This document shows positions 41,169 through 49,774 of a stretch of DNA of 64,000 bases, piece after piece. Position 1 is the stretch's first letter; each line of letters starts with the position of its first letter. Source of the DNA: JADLGL01 sp050184415 (GTDB lineage: Bacteria; Pseudomonadota; Alphaproteobacteria; Rhizobiales; Kaistiaceae); contig JBFXAJ010000013.1 in assembly GCA_050184415.1 (NCBI GenBank), positions 31,863-95,862 on the forward strand, written 5' to 3'. The translations under genes were made by a program, and so were the position numbers. The notes beneath the pieces were generated by a model that was given only the letters and a program-made list of their open reading frames with translations, had not been told where the DNA came from and searched no databases.

Positions 41169-41519
41169 TTAGGGGGTCGTCGCGGCGTAGGCGGTCTGGG
41201 GAGCGGCGGGATCCTGCCACGGAATGTTGATATCCTCGGCGGTCAGCGTGTCGGTGATGCCCTGCTGCTCTATGAAGCCCTGGAGCTGCTCGATGCCGTA
41301 GCGCGCCTGGTCCGCGAGGACCTGCGCGACCTCGCCCCCGGTGACGCAGAGCTCCGGGTTGCGGCCGCAGATCTGCGACAGGTCGGCGATGGCGGTGCGG
41401 GCTGCCGTCAGAAGCTCCATCAGGGTGACGCTCGGCGCATCCTCCGGCCGGTTCGGGTCGGTCGGAAGAATGAGCAGGATCACGCAGAGGCAGAAGACGA
41501 CGCGGATCAGGAAGAACAT
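41169..41519 (-). CDS. DUF5330 family protein
   Basis: 116 residues: one N-terminal hydrophobic helix (FFLIRVVFCLCVILLILP, a signal anchor or signal peptide) and a short periplasmic part with SVTLMELLTAARTAIADLSQICGRNPELC, holding a Cys pair, typical of DUF5330, a family restricted to Hyphomicrobiales. Function unknown. ATG 41519. Confidence 0.8.
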   Translation of the reverse strand: MFFLIRVVFCLCVILLILPTDPNRPEDAPSVTLMELLTAARTAIADLSQICGRNPELCVTGGEVAQVLADQARYGIEQLQGFIEQQGITDTLTAEDINIPWQDPAAPQTAYAATTP

Positions 41520-41660
41520 GGGACAGCCCGGTTGCCGTTGTCTCCGGAACCTATCCTTGGGCCGCTGAAGGCCGGGTTCAGCCTTTTGCTAAAAGTTGAA
41601 TCGAAGAAACACGGCCGAACCTCGCACCGCCGCGGGAACGGCCGGAGCGGCGCCCCCGCC

Positions 41661-41675
41661 TTAGCCTTCCCTTAA
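41661..41675. promoter_or_regulatory. CtrA-like half-site pair
   Basis: TTAG-N7-TTAA, one mismatch from the TTAA-N7-TTAA box of the cell-cycle regulator CtrA, in the 375-bp gap 41520-41894. A second example lies at 43352-43366. The rest of this gap shows no gene. Confidence 0.3.
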
Positions 41676-41894
41676 GCCTGTCCTGCGATCCTGGCCTCGA
41701 CCGAAGAATCGGCTGGGGCGGAAGCAAGATTCCCGAAATGCCAGGCCAGATCCGTGCTTTTCGAGGCTGCGCGCCTTCATCCGCGCGAATGCGGGTTGAA
41801 GGCGCGACCATCGACCGCCTATCTCTCGGTCTCCATGCCACAACAGAGCCGCCATCGGCCGATAGCCAGATAGCCTTCGGCAAGGAGCGCAGGA

Positions 41895-42698
41895 GTGGTT
41901 GAGCGCGTGGCCCGTTACGGCAACGAATTCAATGATGTGCGACGCGGTCCGGGCTTCCTCAGCCGGGCCGCGGGGGCTGTCGCCCGCAATCCGATCCGGA
42001 CCGTGGCCGGGCTCGTCATCGTCGTCGGCACGATTGCCATTACCGCCAACGCGATCTTCTTCCAGACCGGCGAACACCCATCGCCGCTTTTCACCACCCG
42101 GGCCGAGACGCCGGCCGCAGCTGCGGCCCCAGCCGCCGCCCCGGTCGCGCCGCCGGCGCCCACCACCGACGAGGTCGGACGGCTGGTCGAATTGACGATG
42201 GTGGAGCCGCCGCCGGTCCGCACCGCGCCGGCATCGGCCTTGGTCGTCGAAGCCCAGCAGCTCCTCACCGCGCAGGGCTATGAACCCGGGACCATCGACG
42301 GCCTGTTCGGGGCTCGCACCCGGACCGCGATCGAGGCCTATCAGCAGGCCCAGAACCTCGCCGTCACGGGGGAGGTGACCGAGGCGCTCCTGGAACGCCT
42401 CCGTGAGACTGCGGCTGCGGCGCCTCCTGCCGCCGCGGAACCTGCGGTCGCCGCCGCGCCGCCGGTGACCGCCACCGCGCCCGCCATCGCCGGCCGGCCG
42501 ACGGAGGCCGCCACCATCCTCGCGGTCCAGACCGCCCTCAACCAGACCGGCTTCGGCCCGATCGCCGCCACCGGTGCGGTGTCGACCGAAACCGCGAACG
42601 CCATCCGCCGCTTCCAGCTCGACCAGGGCCTCACGCCGACCGGCCAGGTCGACGAGGCGCTGATCGCCCGCATGACCGCCATCGGGGCGCTCGAGTAG
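41895..42698 (+). CDS. membrane-anchored peptidoglycan-binding protein
   Basis: 267 residues: cytoplasmic N-terminus, one membrane helix at about 36-56 (TVAGLVIVVGTIAITANAIFF), an Ala/Pro-rich linker, and two PG_binding_1 domains (VVEAQQLLTAQGYEPGTIDGLFGARTRTAIEAYQ at about 115-165, and ILAVQTALNQTGFGPIAATGAVSTETANAIRRFQ at about 208-262), joined by another Ala/Pro linker. Likely attached to the inner membrane and touching peptidoglycan. GTG 41895 with AGGAG just upstream. DUF1491 gene follows 8 bp later. Confidence 0.85.
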   Translation: MVERVARYGNEFNDVRRGPGFLSRAAGAVARNPIRTVAGLVIVVGTIAITANAIFFQTGEHPSPLFTTRAETPAAAAAPAAAPVAPPAPTTDEVGRLVELTMVEPPPVRTAPASALVVEAQQLLTAQGYEPGTIDGLFGARTRTAIEAYQQAQNLAVTGEVTEALLERLRETAAAAPPAAAEPAVAAAPPVTATAPAIAGRPTEAATILAVQTALNQTGFGPIAATGAVSTETANAIRRFQLDQGLTPTGQVDEALIARMTAIGALE

Positions 42699-42706
42699 CG
42701 CCCGGC

Positions 42707-43048
42707 ATGCGTCTCAAATCGGCGCTGTTCGTGAGCGCCCATATCCGCCGCTGTGCCGTCGAAGGCGTCACCGCGGTGCTGACGCGCCGGGGCGCGGAGG
42801 AAGCCGGCGCGATCTTCGTGATCGTGGACCGCCTCGACGGGACCGAGGACCTCTACGCACCCGCCCCGCAGTCCGCCTTCGAGGACCGCGCCGTCGAGCG
42901 CCTGTTCCAGCGGGTCATCGACCGCGGCACGCCTCCCGACATCATGACCCGGATCGGCCGCGAGGTCAGGTTCGACCCCGATCTCTGGGTGCTGACGATC
43001 GAGGACCGCGACGGCCGGACGTTTCTGGACGTCGTCGAGGGCGAATAG
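42707..43048 (+). CDS. DUF1491 family protein
   Basis: 113-residue cytoplasmic protein; RLKSALFVSAHIRRCAVEG, AVLTRRGAEEAGAIFVIVDRLDG and FDPDLWVLTIEDRDGRTFLD cover the DUF1491 domain, known mainly from alphaproteobacteria and usually next to a peptidoglycan-binding protein, as here. Function unknown. ATG 42707. Confidence 0.88.
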   Translation: MRLKSALFVSAHIRRCAVEGVTAVLTRRGAEEAGAIFVIVDRLDGTEDLYAPAPQSAFEDRAVERLFQRVIDRGTPPDIMTRIGREVRFDPDLWVLTIEDRDGRTFLDVVEGE

Positions 43049-43099
43049 TCTCAAGTCAAACCGATAGAGCGGCGCGCTTTCTTCCCGTCGGCTATCCGT

Positions 43100-43200
43100 C
43101 GTCGCGGCCGGGCGTGTTCCGGCCATCCACGCCTTCCCTTGGTTCAAGACGTGGGTGCCCGGCATGAAGCCGGGCATGACGACCGCTGGGTTGGGGTGAG
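43100..43200. repeat. intergenic repeat, family D
   Basis: Includes GTGCCCGGCATGAAGCCGGGCA, a short palindrome around GCCCGGC / GCCGGGC, after TTGGTTCAAGACG. Sequences of this kind recur between genes in Hyphomicrobiales. It lies in the 374-bp gap 43049-43422. Confidence 0.5.
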
Positions 43201-43351
43201 CGCCCGCCAAGCAGGACAACGTCCCTGTTCCCGCCGACGCTTGCACGAATCCATAGTCCTATTCGCAGGGATGAGGCGGTGACCGAGATCCTCCTTCCCG
43301 AGACATTATGGGGATTTCGAGGGTACACACTCCGCCGCCCGGAAATGCCCG

Positions 43352-43366
43352 TTAGGAGATTGTTAA
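43352..43366. promoter_or_regulatory. CtrA-like half-site pair
   Basis: TTAG-N7-TTAA followed by CC, 56 bp before the start of the small gene at 43423. One mismatch from the CtrA consensus. Confidence 0.3.
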
Positions 43367-43422
43367 CCTTCCGCGCAGGAAATCGAGACGAGGGCAAGGC
43401 GCGGTGTCGGGGCAGTTTCCTC

Positions 43423-43617
43423 ATGGGATCGTTGATCGCTTTTCCTGAACGAAGAGCCGGCGCCGGGGCGGTGCCGCGTCCCGGCGCGCGAGGCGGCGAG
43501 ATCGTGTTCTTCACCGGCGTCAGGATCGAGCGCCACGGCGAGCAGCCGGACGCAGCGCCACCGGCCGCCCGCGACAAGGCCCCACCGCGATCGCTAAAAC
43601 CCCGGCGCAGCGCCTGA
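43423..43617 (+). CDS. small conserved hypothetical protein
   Basis: 64 residues with SLIAFPERRAG near the start and GGEIVFFTGVRIERH in the middle, a pattern shared by small alphaproteobacterial proteins of unknown function; the tail is Pro/Ala/Arg-rich. ATG 43423 lacks a strong ribosome-binding site. Its last 24 bp overlap the end of the convergent DUF1254 gene. Confidence 0.5.
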   Translation: MGSLIAFPERRAGAGAVPRPGARGGEIVFFTGVRIERHGEQPDAAPPAARDKAPPRSLKPRRSA

Positions 43618-44196
43618 GGGAATCAGCCGGTCGCCGGGCGGGGGCGGGGGCAGGTCGAGCGGGGCGTCGCATGCGGCGCCCGCGAGGCTCGCCTCGACCA
43701 GCGGCTTCATCGCCGCATCGCGGAAGAAGGCGCGGATGACGACGAGCCCGGTCTCGATCGGCAGATCGACGATCACCGTCTCGGGGAGATTGGCCTCGGC
43801 GTCCGGCAGGAAGTCGACCTCGGCCGGGCCGATCAGGAACAGATCCACATCCGCGCGCCCCGCGGTCCGGTCGTTGAGGCTGTAGAGGCTGTTGCCGCTG
43901 CGGTCGAACAGCGCCGCGGACCAGAAGTCGGTCGCGACGTCGGCCCTGATCCGCAGCGGCTCGCCGTCGAGCTCGAACCGGCAGACGGCGTGGACGAGAT
44001 GCGGATCGAGGAAGGCGAACTCGACGCCACCCGTCTCCGGCCGCGGCAGGAGGTGGAAGGCGCCCTCGGGCCCGTAGGCCGACATCACGGTCCAGACGTC
44101 GCGGCCGCCGTAACGCGGCAGCAGCATCACCACAAGAATATGGACGACGATCGCGCCGAGGACCCCGCCGGCGAGGATCTTGAGGGCGCGGCTCAC
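43594..44196 (-). CDS. DUF1254 domain protein
   Basis: 200 residues: one N-terminal membrane helix (ILAGGVLGAIVVHILVVMLL) and a periplasmic part with FLDPHLVHAVCRFELDGEPLRIRADVATDFWSAALFDRSG, the DUF1254 pattern. DUF1254 and DUF1214 proteins occur together in many Hyphomicrobiales; their role is not known. Starts at ATG 44196, overlapping the stop of the DUF1214 gene by 4 bp. Confidence 0.8.
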   Translation of the reverse strand: MSRALKILAGGVLGAIVVHILVVMLLPRYGGRDVWTVMSAYGPEGAFHLLPRPETGGVEFAFLDPHLVHAVCRFELDGEPLRIRADVATDFWSAALFDRSGNSLYSLNDRTAGRADVDLFLIGPAEVDFLPDAEANLPETVIVDLPIETGLVVIRAFFRDAAMKPLVEASLAGAACDAPLDLPPPPPGDRLIPSGAAPGF

Positions 44197-44765
44197 CGGC
44201 AGTCCCCGCGCGTGATTGAAGGTAAGGCGAGGCCGGCCGGCATCAGTCCTGTGGTGAGCGGGGTGTCATAGAGCCGAAGGACCAGGCGGAGCGGCAGCGT
44301 TCCCCCAGACGGCAGCCAGTTGCCGGGCCAGACCTCGGGCGAAACCGTGATCGCGAAGTTCCCGTCCGGCGTTCGGAGCAGCTCGCGGGAGTGGAAGCCG
44401 GTCCGGTCGGAAACGTTCGGGACGAGAAGCCCGACCTCGTCCTGGAGCGTCAGGGTCCACAGCCGCGCCGGCAGAACCCCGCCGGAAATGACGTAGTCGC
44501 AGGCCGCGTCGAGCGGGTTCCCGATATCGTCCCTCGTGGCGAGGAATTCGAGGCCTTCAGCGGCGCCGAGCGGCAGGTCGACCCGGATCGCCGCGGCGGC
44601 TTCGGCGTACGGATCGGCGGCCGCGGTCTGTCCGCTCGGCGCCGCCCAGGCGCCGACCATGATCGAGCCGTCCCGGCTCCGCTGGTCGAGGACGAAGAGT
44701 GCCGTGCCAGCGCCAAGAATCAGTGCGATGACGATCGCGGTGGCGACATCGAGGACGAATCGCAA
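44193..44765 (-). CDS. DUF1214 domain protein
   Basis: 190 residues: N-terminal membrane helix (FVLDVATAIVIALILGAGTALFVL) followed by a beta-rich periplasmic domain with CDYVISGGVLPARLWTLTLQD, LRTPDGNFAITVSPEVWPGNWLPSG and LRLVLRLYDTP, typical of DUF1214. TTG 44765 is the most likely start (GGAG 8 bases upstream; no ATG or GTG is available before the helix). The open frame upstream to 46469 is antisense to the glycosyltransferase gene. Coupled to the DUF1254 gene. Confidence 0.8.
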   Translation of the reverse strand: MRFVLDVATAIVIALILGAGTALFVLDQRSRDGSIMVGAWAAPSGQTAAADPYAEAAAAIRVDLPLGAAEGLEFLATRDDIGNPLDAACDYVISGGVLPARLWTLTLQDEVGLLVPNVSDRTGFHSRELLRTPDGNFAITVSPEVWPGNWLPSGGTLPLRLVLRLYDTPLTTGLMPAGLALPSITRGDCR

Positions 44766-44909
44766 CGGTCCGGCTCCGCCTGAGCGCGTAGAGGTGTGGC
44801 AGAAAACCGTTACGCCTTCGACTGTGGCCGCACCGCGATTGCCGCGGGCGCGCGGGCGGATGTAAGGACGGGGCGGGAGGCGGCGGCACAGCATGGCAAA
44901 AGCAGCGTC

Positions 44910-46412
44910 GTGAGCGCGCCGGGAACGACTACCGACCGATCGGTCTGGGCCGACGACGTCCGGCTGATGCTGGGTCTCATCACGCTCCTGACCATCGCCC
45001 GCTTCGCGGTGGCGCCGTTCATCCCGCTGGCCTTCGACGAGGCCTATTACTGGCGCTGGTCGACCCATCTCGCCTTCGGCTATCTCGACCATCCGCCGAT
45101 GGTCGCCTGGCTGGTCCGGGCCGGCACCACCTTCGGCGGTGACACGCTGTTCGGCGTCCGCCTCGCCTTCCTCGTCCTCGGCGTCGTCGGAAGCTGGGCG
45201 GTCTGGCGCGCCGTGGAGACCCTGTTCGGCGATCGGCGGCTGGCCGCGCTTGCGACGCTCTTCTTCAATCTGACGCTGATCGTCGCCGTCGGAACGATCC
45301 TCGCGACGCCCGACGGCCCGCTGGTGACGCTGGCGGCGGTGCTCCTCTATTGCCTCACGAAGATTGCGAAGACCGGCAAGCCCGCGTGGTGGCTCGCCGC
45401 CGGCGCCGTCATCGGTCTTGGCTGCCTCACCAAGTACACGGCCCTCTTCTGGCTCGGCGGGGCCTTCCTCTGGGTGGTGCTCGATCCGCGGATGCGGCCC
45501 CAGCTCCGCACGGCCTGGCCCTGGCTGGGTGCACTCCTCGCCCTCGTCGTGTTCCTGCCGAACCTCCTGTGGAACGCCGCCCATGGCTGGATGACGTTCG
45601 AGAAGCAGTTCGGCCGGGTCGACGACGGCAGTTGGGGCTTCACCTATTTCTTCGAGCATATCGGGACCGAGATCGGGATGGCGACCCCGATCATCTTCAT
45701 CCTCGGCTGGCTCGGCCTCGCCGTGTTCCTGCGCGGAAAACTCGCCGACCGGACGTCGCGGCTGATGCTCGGCCTGCTGGTGTGGCCGATGTCGCTCTAC
45801 TTCATCTACCACTCGCTCCACGCCCGGGTTGAGGGCAACTGGAGCGGGCCGATCTTCGCCGCCTTTGCGATCGTTGCGGCGATCGTTGCGCAAAGCACGG
45901 ACTGGCGCGGCGTGATGGCGGCGATTGTCCGTGTCCTTCGCGTCGCCGCCGTTCCGGTTGGCCTCGTGTTCGTCGCCGCGATCTATTTCCAGGCGCTGTT
46001 CGGGCTGATCCCGATGGGCTCGTGGGACCCGACGGCGACCCGGATGGGCGAAGGGATTCCCGAGATCGCCGCCCAGGTCGAGGCGATCCGAAGAGACCGG
46101 GGCGCGACCCTGATCCTGACGCCGGACTACGGCCTCACCGGCTGGCTGTCCTTCTATTCGCCGGTGCGGCCCGCGCCGGTGGCGCAGGCCAACGAGCCCG
46201 AACGCTGGCTCCAGGAGCCCCCGGTCGCGGACGAGCTCCTCGAGGGACCGATGATCGTCGTCCTTCCGGAGGGCCGGACCATGCCGGCGGAGATCGAGGC
46301 CCTCGGCCTGACGGAACGCGTCGCCTCGCTCGACCGCATGCGCGGCGACCGTCGTATCGCCACCTACGAAGTCTACGTCCTCCGCCGCAACGCGCTGGCG
46401 TTTGCGGACTAG
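44910..46412 (+). CDS. glycosyltransferase family 39 (ArnT/PMT-like) membrane protein
   Basis: About 500 residues with roughly 11-12 membrane helices. The first periplasmic loop carries FDEAYYWRWSTHLAFGYLDHPPMVAWLVR, the acidic DE pair and the family pattern of GT39 enzymes that use polyprenyl-phosphate sugar donors; GLGCLTKYTALF and a periplasmic C-terminal domain follow. Such enzymes modify lipid A, LPS or proteins. The start is uncertain: GTG 44910 gives a natural N-terminus, GTG 44796 adds 38 residues of poor coding character. Divergent from the DUF1214 gene. Confidence 0.82.
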   Translation: MSAPGTTTDRSVWADDVRLMLGLITLLTIARFAVAPFIPLAFDEAYYWRWSTHLAFGYLDHPPMVAWLVRAGTTFGGDTLFGVRLAFLVLGVVGSWAVWRAVETLFGDRRLAALATLFFNLTLIVAVGTILATPDGPLVTLAAVLLYCLTKIAKTGKPAWWLAAGAVIGLGCLTKYTALFWLGGAFLWVVLDPRMRPQLRTAWPWLGALLALVVFLPNLLWNAAHGWMTFEKQFGRVDDGSWGFTYFFEHIGTEIGMATPIIFILGWLGLAVFLRGKLADRTSRLMLGLLVWPMSLYFIYHSLHARVEGNWSGPIFAAFAIVAAIVAQSTDWRGVMAAIVRVLRVAAVPVGLVFVAAIYFQALFGLIPMGSWDPTATRMGEGIPEIAAQVEAIRRDRGATLILTPDYGLTGWLSFYSPVRPAPVAQANEPERWLQEPPVADELLEGPMIVVLPEGRTMPAEIEALGLTERVASLDRMRGDRRIATYEVYVLRRNALAFAD

Positions 46413-46480
46413 CGGCCTGCACGAGCCCCAATAGGCCCCGCACCGTCCACTTCTCCGGCGCCTCGACACGCACTCCCAGC

Positions 46481-46630
46481 CTCCCCCTTGAGGGGAGGCG
46501 GAAGCTTGCGACTGGAAGGAGCAAGCTTCGGAGGGGGTCTGGGCCGCGCCTCCAGCTCTGGACCCGCGTAGGCCCAGACCCCCCTCCGGTTTCGCTTTCG
46601 CGAAGGCCGGCTCCCCCTCAAGGGGGGAGT
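46481..46630. repeat. intergenic repeat, family A copy 2
   Basis: 46481-46543 has the core CTTGAGGGGAGGCGGAAGCT, TGCGACTGGAAGGAGCAAGC and TTCGGAGGGGGTCTGGG. A partly complementary block (CCCAGACCCCCCTCCGG, then CTCCCCCTCAAGGGG) follows at 46573-46627, so the pair can fold into a long hairpin. It fills the gap between convergent gene ends 46412 and 46659. Confidence 0.75.
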
Positions 46631-46658
46631 TCGATCCATCGCTTCTTCGGGTTCCGTG

Positions 46659-48764
46659 CTACCGCGCCGCGAGCGGCCCGTCGGCATCATCCGCCGCGAA
46701 TAGCCGGCCGATCGCCTCAAGCCGGCCTTGCACCGCGGGTGCGAGCGGGGGCGGGGGCGGCGGGATCGCCGCTTCGGTGGCGGCGATCTGCGCCGCCTCC
46801 TGGGCCGCGAGGCGGATCGCGTCATATTCCGGCCGCTCGACGAAGGGAATCTGCCGGATCTCGATGCCGCGATGGGCGGCCGTCATGACCCGGTTCCACG
46901 CCTGGGCCGGAAGAGTGCCGCCGGTGAGGTCGTTGGTCGGCTGGTAGTCGTCATTGCCGAACCAGACCGCGGCCACATAGTTGCCGGTGAAGCCGACGAA
47001 CCAGGCGTCGCGGAAGGAGCTCGTCGTGCCGGTCTTCCCCGCCGTCGGAATCCCCTCGATCTTCGCGGCGCGGCCGGTGCCGATCTCCGGCACGAGCGTC
47101 ATCATGCCGTTCATCATCGCGACCGCATCGGGCGGCAGCACCCGCTCGCGCGCCGGCGGGTCGCGCTCATAGACCACCGTGCCGCTCGAATTGACGATCT
47201 CGGTGATGGTGTAGGGCCGCGCGCGGAAGCCGCCATTGGCGAACGCCGCGTAGCCGGCCGCCATTTCGAGGACCGTCACCTCGGAGCTGCCGAGCGGCAG
47301 CGAGCGGGTCACGGCAATGTCGGTCTCGATCCCCATGTCGTGCGCGGTCTCGGCGATGAGGTCGCGGCCGATCGCCTGGCCGAGCCGCACCGGCACTGTG
47401 TTGATCGACCGGACGAAGGCCGTCGTGAGCGTCACCGGGCCGGCGTAGCCGCCCGAGAAATTCCGCGGCGACCAGTCACCGATGGTGATCGGCGCGTCCG
47501 GGACGACGCTTTCCGGCGTGTAGCCGTTCATCATCGCTGTCGCATAGACGAACGGCTTGAACGCGGAGCCGGGCTGGCGGAGCGCGAGCGTCGCCCGGTT
47601 GAACTGGCTCTCGCCATAGTCCCGGCCGCCGACCATGGTCTGGACGGCGCCGGTGGGGCTCATCACGACGAGCGCCCCTTGCGTCACCGCGTAGGTGCCG
47701 CCGGACTCGCGAAGGGTCGCGACGATCGCTTCCTCGCCGGTATGCTGGAGCGCCGAATCGAGCGTGGTACGCACCGTGAGGATCCGATCGCCCGACGGCA
47801 CGAGGCGCTGGACCTCCGCAAAGGCCCAGTCGAGGAAATAGTCGGGCGTCTCCGCCTCGGTGGCGCTGCGGGCGACCTCGGCGGGACGCCGGCGCGCGCC
47901 GATCACCTGGCCTTCGGTAAGGTAGCCGGTCTCGACCAGATTGGTCAGGACCTCGTTGGCGCGGGCACGGGCTGCCGGCAGGTTGACGTGCGGCGCGTAG
48001 CGCGACGGCGACTGGAAGAGGCCGGCGAGCATCGCGGCTTCGGCGAGCGTGACCTCCTGCACCGGCTTGTCGAAATAGAAGTCGGCCGCGGCGGCGACGC
48101 CGAAATTGCCGCCGCCGAGATAGCCGCGGTCGAGGTAGAGTTTCAGGATCTCGTCCTTGGACAGGGTCGCCTCGAGCCAGACGGCAATGAACGCCTCCTG
48201 GATCTTGCGGCTCAGGGTGCGGTCGGTCGTGAGATAGAGAATCCGCGCCACCTGCTGGGTGATCGACGAGCCGCCCTGGACGATGGTGTTCGCGCGCGCG
48301 TTCTCGAGGAGGGCGCGGGCGGTGCCGAAGACGTCGACGCCGAAATGGCCATAGAAACGGCGGTCTTCGGTGGAAAGGACGGCGGCGACGAGATAATCCG
48401 GCATCTCGTCGAGCGGCACGCTGTCGACATGGCGGATGCCGCGCCGGCCGATCTCCGCGCCGCTGGCGTCGACGAAGGTGACCGCGTACTCGCCCTGCGC
48501 CCGCCAGTCGACCCTGGTCGCCTCCATGGCCGGCAGGGCCAGCGTCAGGACGATCACGGCGGCGAAGCTGAGGAGGGTGAGGCCATCGCCCGAGACCTCG
48601 ACCAGCACGCGGCGGAAGCCGGTGACGCGCGGCCGGCGGAGCACGGAGCTTCCGGTGCGAAGGACGAAACCGATGGCGGCGAACAGGCTGTATAATGCCG
48701 AGCCGAGGAAACCGGCTATCGCGGCGGTTCCGCGCTTCGGCCTCGTTCTTCTCGGACTTGGCAC
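46659..48764 (-). CDS. class A penicillin-binding protein (transglycosylase/transpeptidase)
   Basis: About 701 residues. One membrane helix (LLSFAAVIVLTLALPAM, about 65-82), a GT51 glycosyltransferase domain (STEDRRFYGHFGVD with catalytic Glu, GGSSITQQVAR, KIQEAFIAVWLEATLSKDEIL), then a penicillin-binding transpeptidase domain with SxxK in PGSAFKPF, SxN in VRSINTVP and KTG in TAGKTGTTSS. Builds and crosslinks peptidoglycan strands at the inner membrane. GTG 48764 chosen for its position just before the basic N-terminus. The C-terminal tail is Ala/Pro-rich. Divergent from the YcgN-like gene. Confidence 0.92.
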   Translation of the reverse strand: MPSPRRTRPKRGTAAIAGFLGSALYSLFAAIGFVLRTGSSVLRRPRVTGFRRVLVEVSGDGLTLLSFAAVIVLTLALPAMEATRVDWRAQGEYAVTFVDASGAEIGRRGIRHVDSVPLDEMPDYLVAAVLSTEDRRFYGHFGVDVFGTARALLENARANTIVQGGSSITQQVARILYLTTDRTLSRKIQEAFIAVWLEATLSKDEILKLYLDRGYLGGGNFGVAAAADFYFDKPVQEVTLAEAAMLAGLFQSPSRYAPHVNLPAARARANEVLTNLVETGYLTEGQVIGARRRPAEVARSATEAETPDYFLDWAFAEVQRLVPSGDRILTVRTTLDSALQHTGEEAIVATLRESGGTYAVTQGALVVMSPTGAVQTMVGGRDYGESQFNRATLALRQPGSAFKPFVYATAMMNGYTPESVVPDAPITIGDWSPRNFSGGYAGPVTLTTAFVRSINTVPVRLGQAIGRDLIAETAHDMGIETDIAVTRSLPLGSSEVTVLEMAAGYAAFANGGFRARPYTITEIVNSSGTVVYERDPPARERVLPPDAVAMMNGMMTLVPEIGTGRAAKIEGIPTAGKTGTTSSFRDAWFVGFTGNYVAAVWFGNDDYQPTNDLTGGTLPAQAWNRVMTAAHRGIEIRQIPFVERPEYDAIRLAAQEAAQIAATEAAIPPPPPPLAPAVQGRLEAIGRLFAADDADGPLAAR

Positions 48765-48818
48765 GGGGACGTGCCTCGGATGGTTACGCGGGCGGTTCCG
48801 GCATGGTCTTTGTGCGGC

Positions 48819-49334
48819 ATGAATGAACCCTTGGCAAGGCAGGGAACGGCGTCTCTTGAAGCGGACGCGGAGGAGGGCGCGGCGCCGTTCTGGCGAACCG
48901 TGCCGCTCGAGGCGATGACGCCGCAGCAATGGGAGTCGCTCTGCGACGGCTGCGCTCGCTGCTGCCTCAACAAGCTCGAGGACGAGGACACCGGGGAGAT
49001 CGCCTGGACGGCTGTTTCCTGCCGTCTCCTCGATACAGAGAGCTGCCGCTGCTCGGACTACGAGCATCGCCGCGACAAAGTGCCCGACTGCATCCAGCTC
49101 ACGCCAGAAACCGCCCGGACCCTCTCCTGGCTGCCGCCGACCTGTGCCTACCGGTTGGTGGCCGAGGGCCGCGACCTATATTGGTGGCATCCCCTGGTTT
49201 CCGGCAGCGCGGAAACCGTGCATCAGGCCGGAATCTCGGTCCGGGACCGGGCGATCAGCGAGGACGACGTCCCGTTCGCGATGTGGGAACACATGATCGT
49301 CGACTGGCCGGCGCTCGCGGCCGACGAGTGCTGA
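48819..49334 (+). CDS. YcgN family cysteine-cluster protein (UPF0260)
   Basis: 171-residue cytoplasmic protein. EAMTPQQWESLCDGCARCCLNKLEDEDTG, VSCRLLDTESCRCSDY and KVPDCIQLTP contain the eight clustered cysteines of the family, likely a metal or Fe-S site; PPTCAYRLVAEGRDLYWWHPLVSG is also conserved. Function unknown. ATG 48819; start 54 bp from the divergent penicillin-binding protein start. Confidence 0.9.
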   Translation: MNEPLARQGTASLEADAEEGAAPFWRTVPLEAMTPQQWESLCDGCARCCLNKLEDEDTGEIAWTAVSCRLLDTESCRCSDYEHRRDKVPDCIQLTPETARTLSWLPPTCAYRLVAEGRDLYWWHPLVSGSAETVHQAGISVRDRAISEDDVPFAMWEHMIVDWPALAADEC

Positions 49335-49385
49335 ACGGCGAAAACGCAGGCGGCGGAAAGGTCTGGCCAATCAATCTGAAGGCCA

Positions 49386-49403
49386 CATTCAGACCGCATT
49401 CAG
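49386..49403 (+). promoter_or_regulatory. 11-bp-period direct repeat upstream of the FeuN-like gene
   Basis: CATTCAG-N4-CATTCAG: two identical heptamers starting exactly 11 bp apart, 23 bp before the ATG at 49427. The form matches the direct-repeat boxes of OmpR/PhoP-family regulators, so autoregulation by the response regulator encoded next is likely. Confidence 0.55.
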
Positions 49404-49426
49404 CTAGCGGGCCGTATTTCATCCCA

Positions 49427-49735
49427 ATGATGTTCAAGAAAACCCTCGCCACGCTCCTCATAGCGGCGTCCGCATTCGCAATGACCGAACCGGCTTCGGC
49501 TCAGATGAGCTGCATGTCGATGGATGCGGGGCGGGCGATCCTGGCCCAGAATCCCGGTCTCCTCAATCTCAACGCCGCCGCCCAGCGCAGCGGGACCACC
49601 GGCCAGATCGTGTCGGCCGAGCTCTGCAACTTTAATGGTCAGTATGTTTATGTGATCAATGAGCTCGGCGGCGACGGCGCGGTGCGCCGCAAGGTCGTGA
49701 GCGCGTCGAACGGCGCGGTCATCCCGGGTCTTTAG
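49427..49735 (+). CDS. small periplasmic protein, FeuN-like by position
   Basis: 102 residues: signal peptide about 1-24 (ending EPASAQ) and a small domain with two or three cysteines (MSCMSMDAG, SAELCNFNGQ) and a C-terminal strand pattern (YVYVINELGGDGAVRRKVVSASNGAVI) like that of PepSY domains. In Sinorhizobium a small periplasmic protein, FeuN, is encoded before feuP and feuQ and inhibits that two-component system; the position, size and export signal agree here. Two adjacent ATGs (49427, 49430). Confidence 0.75.
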   Translation: MMFKKTLATLLIAASAFAMTEPASAQMSCMSMDAGRAILAQNPGLLNLNAAAQRSGTTGQIVSAELCNFNGQYVYVINELGGDGAVRRKVVSASNGAVIPGL

Positions 49736-49774
49736 ATGGCGCTGGCCCGGGTGCTCGATGGGAGGGTGGGGCAC

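Noticed and set aside
44769..46469. Upstream extension of the DUF1214 frame (758 codons in total)
   Set aside because: The extra 560 codons are antisense to the GT39 gene and have no family resemblance; DUF1214 proteins start just before the membrane helix.
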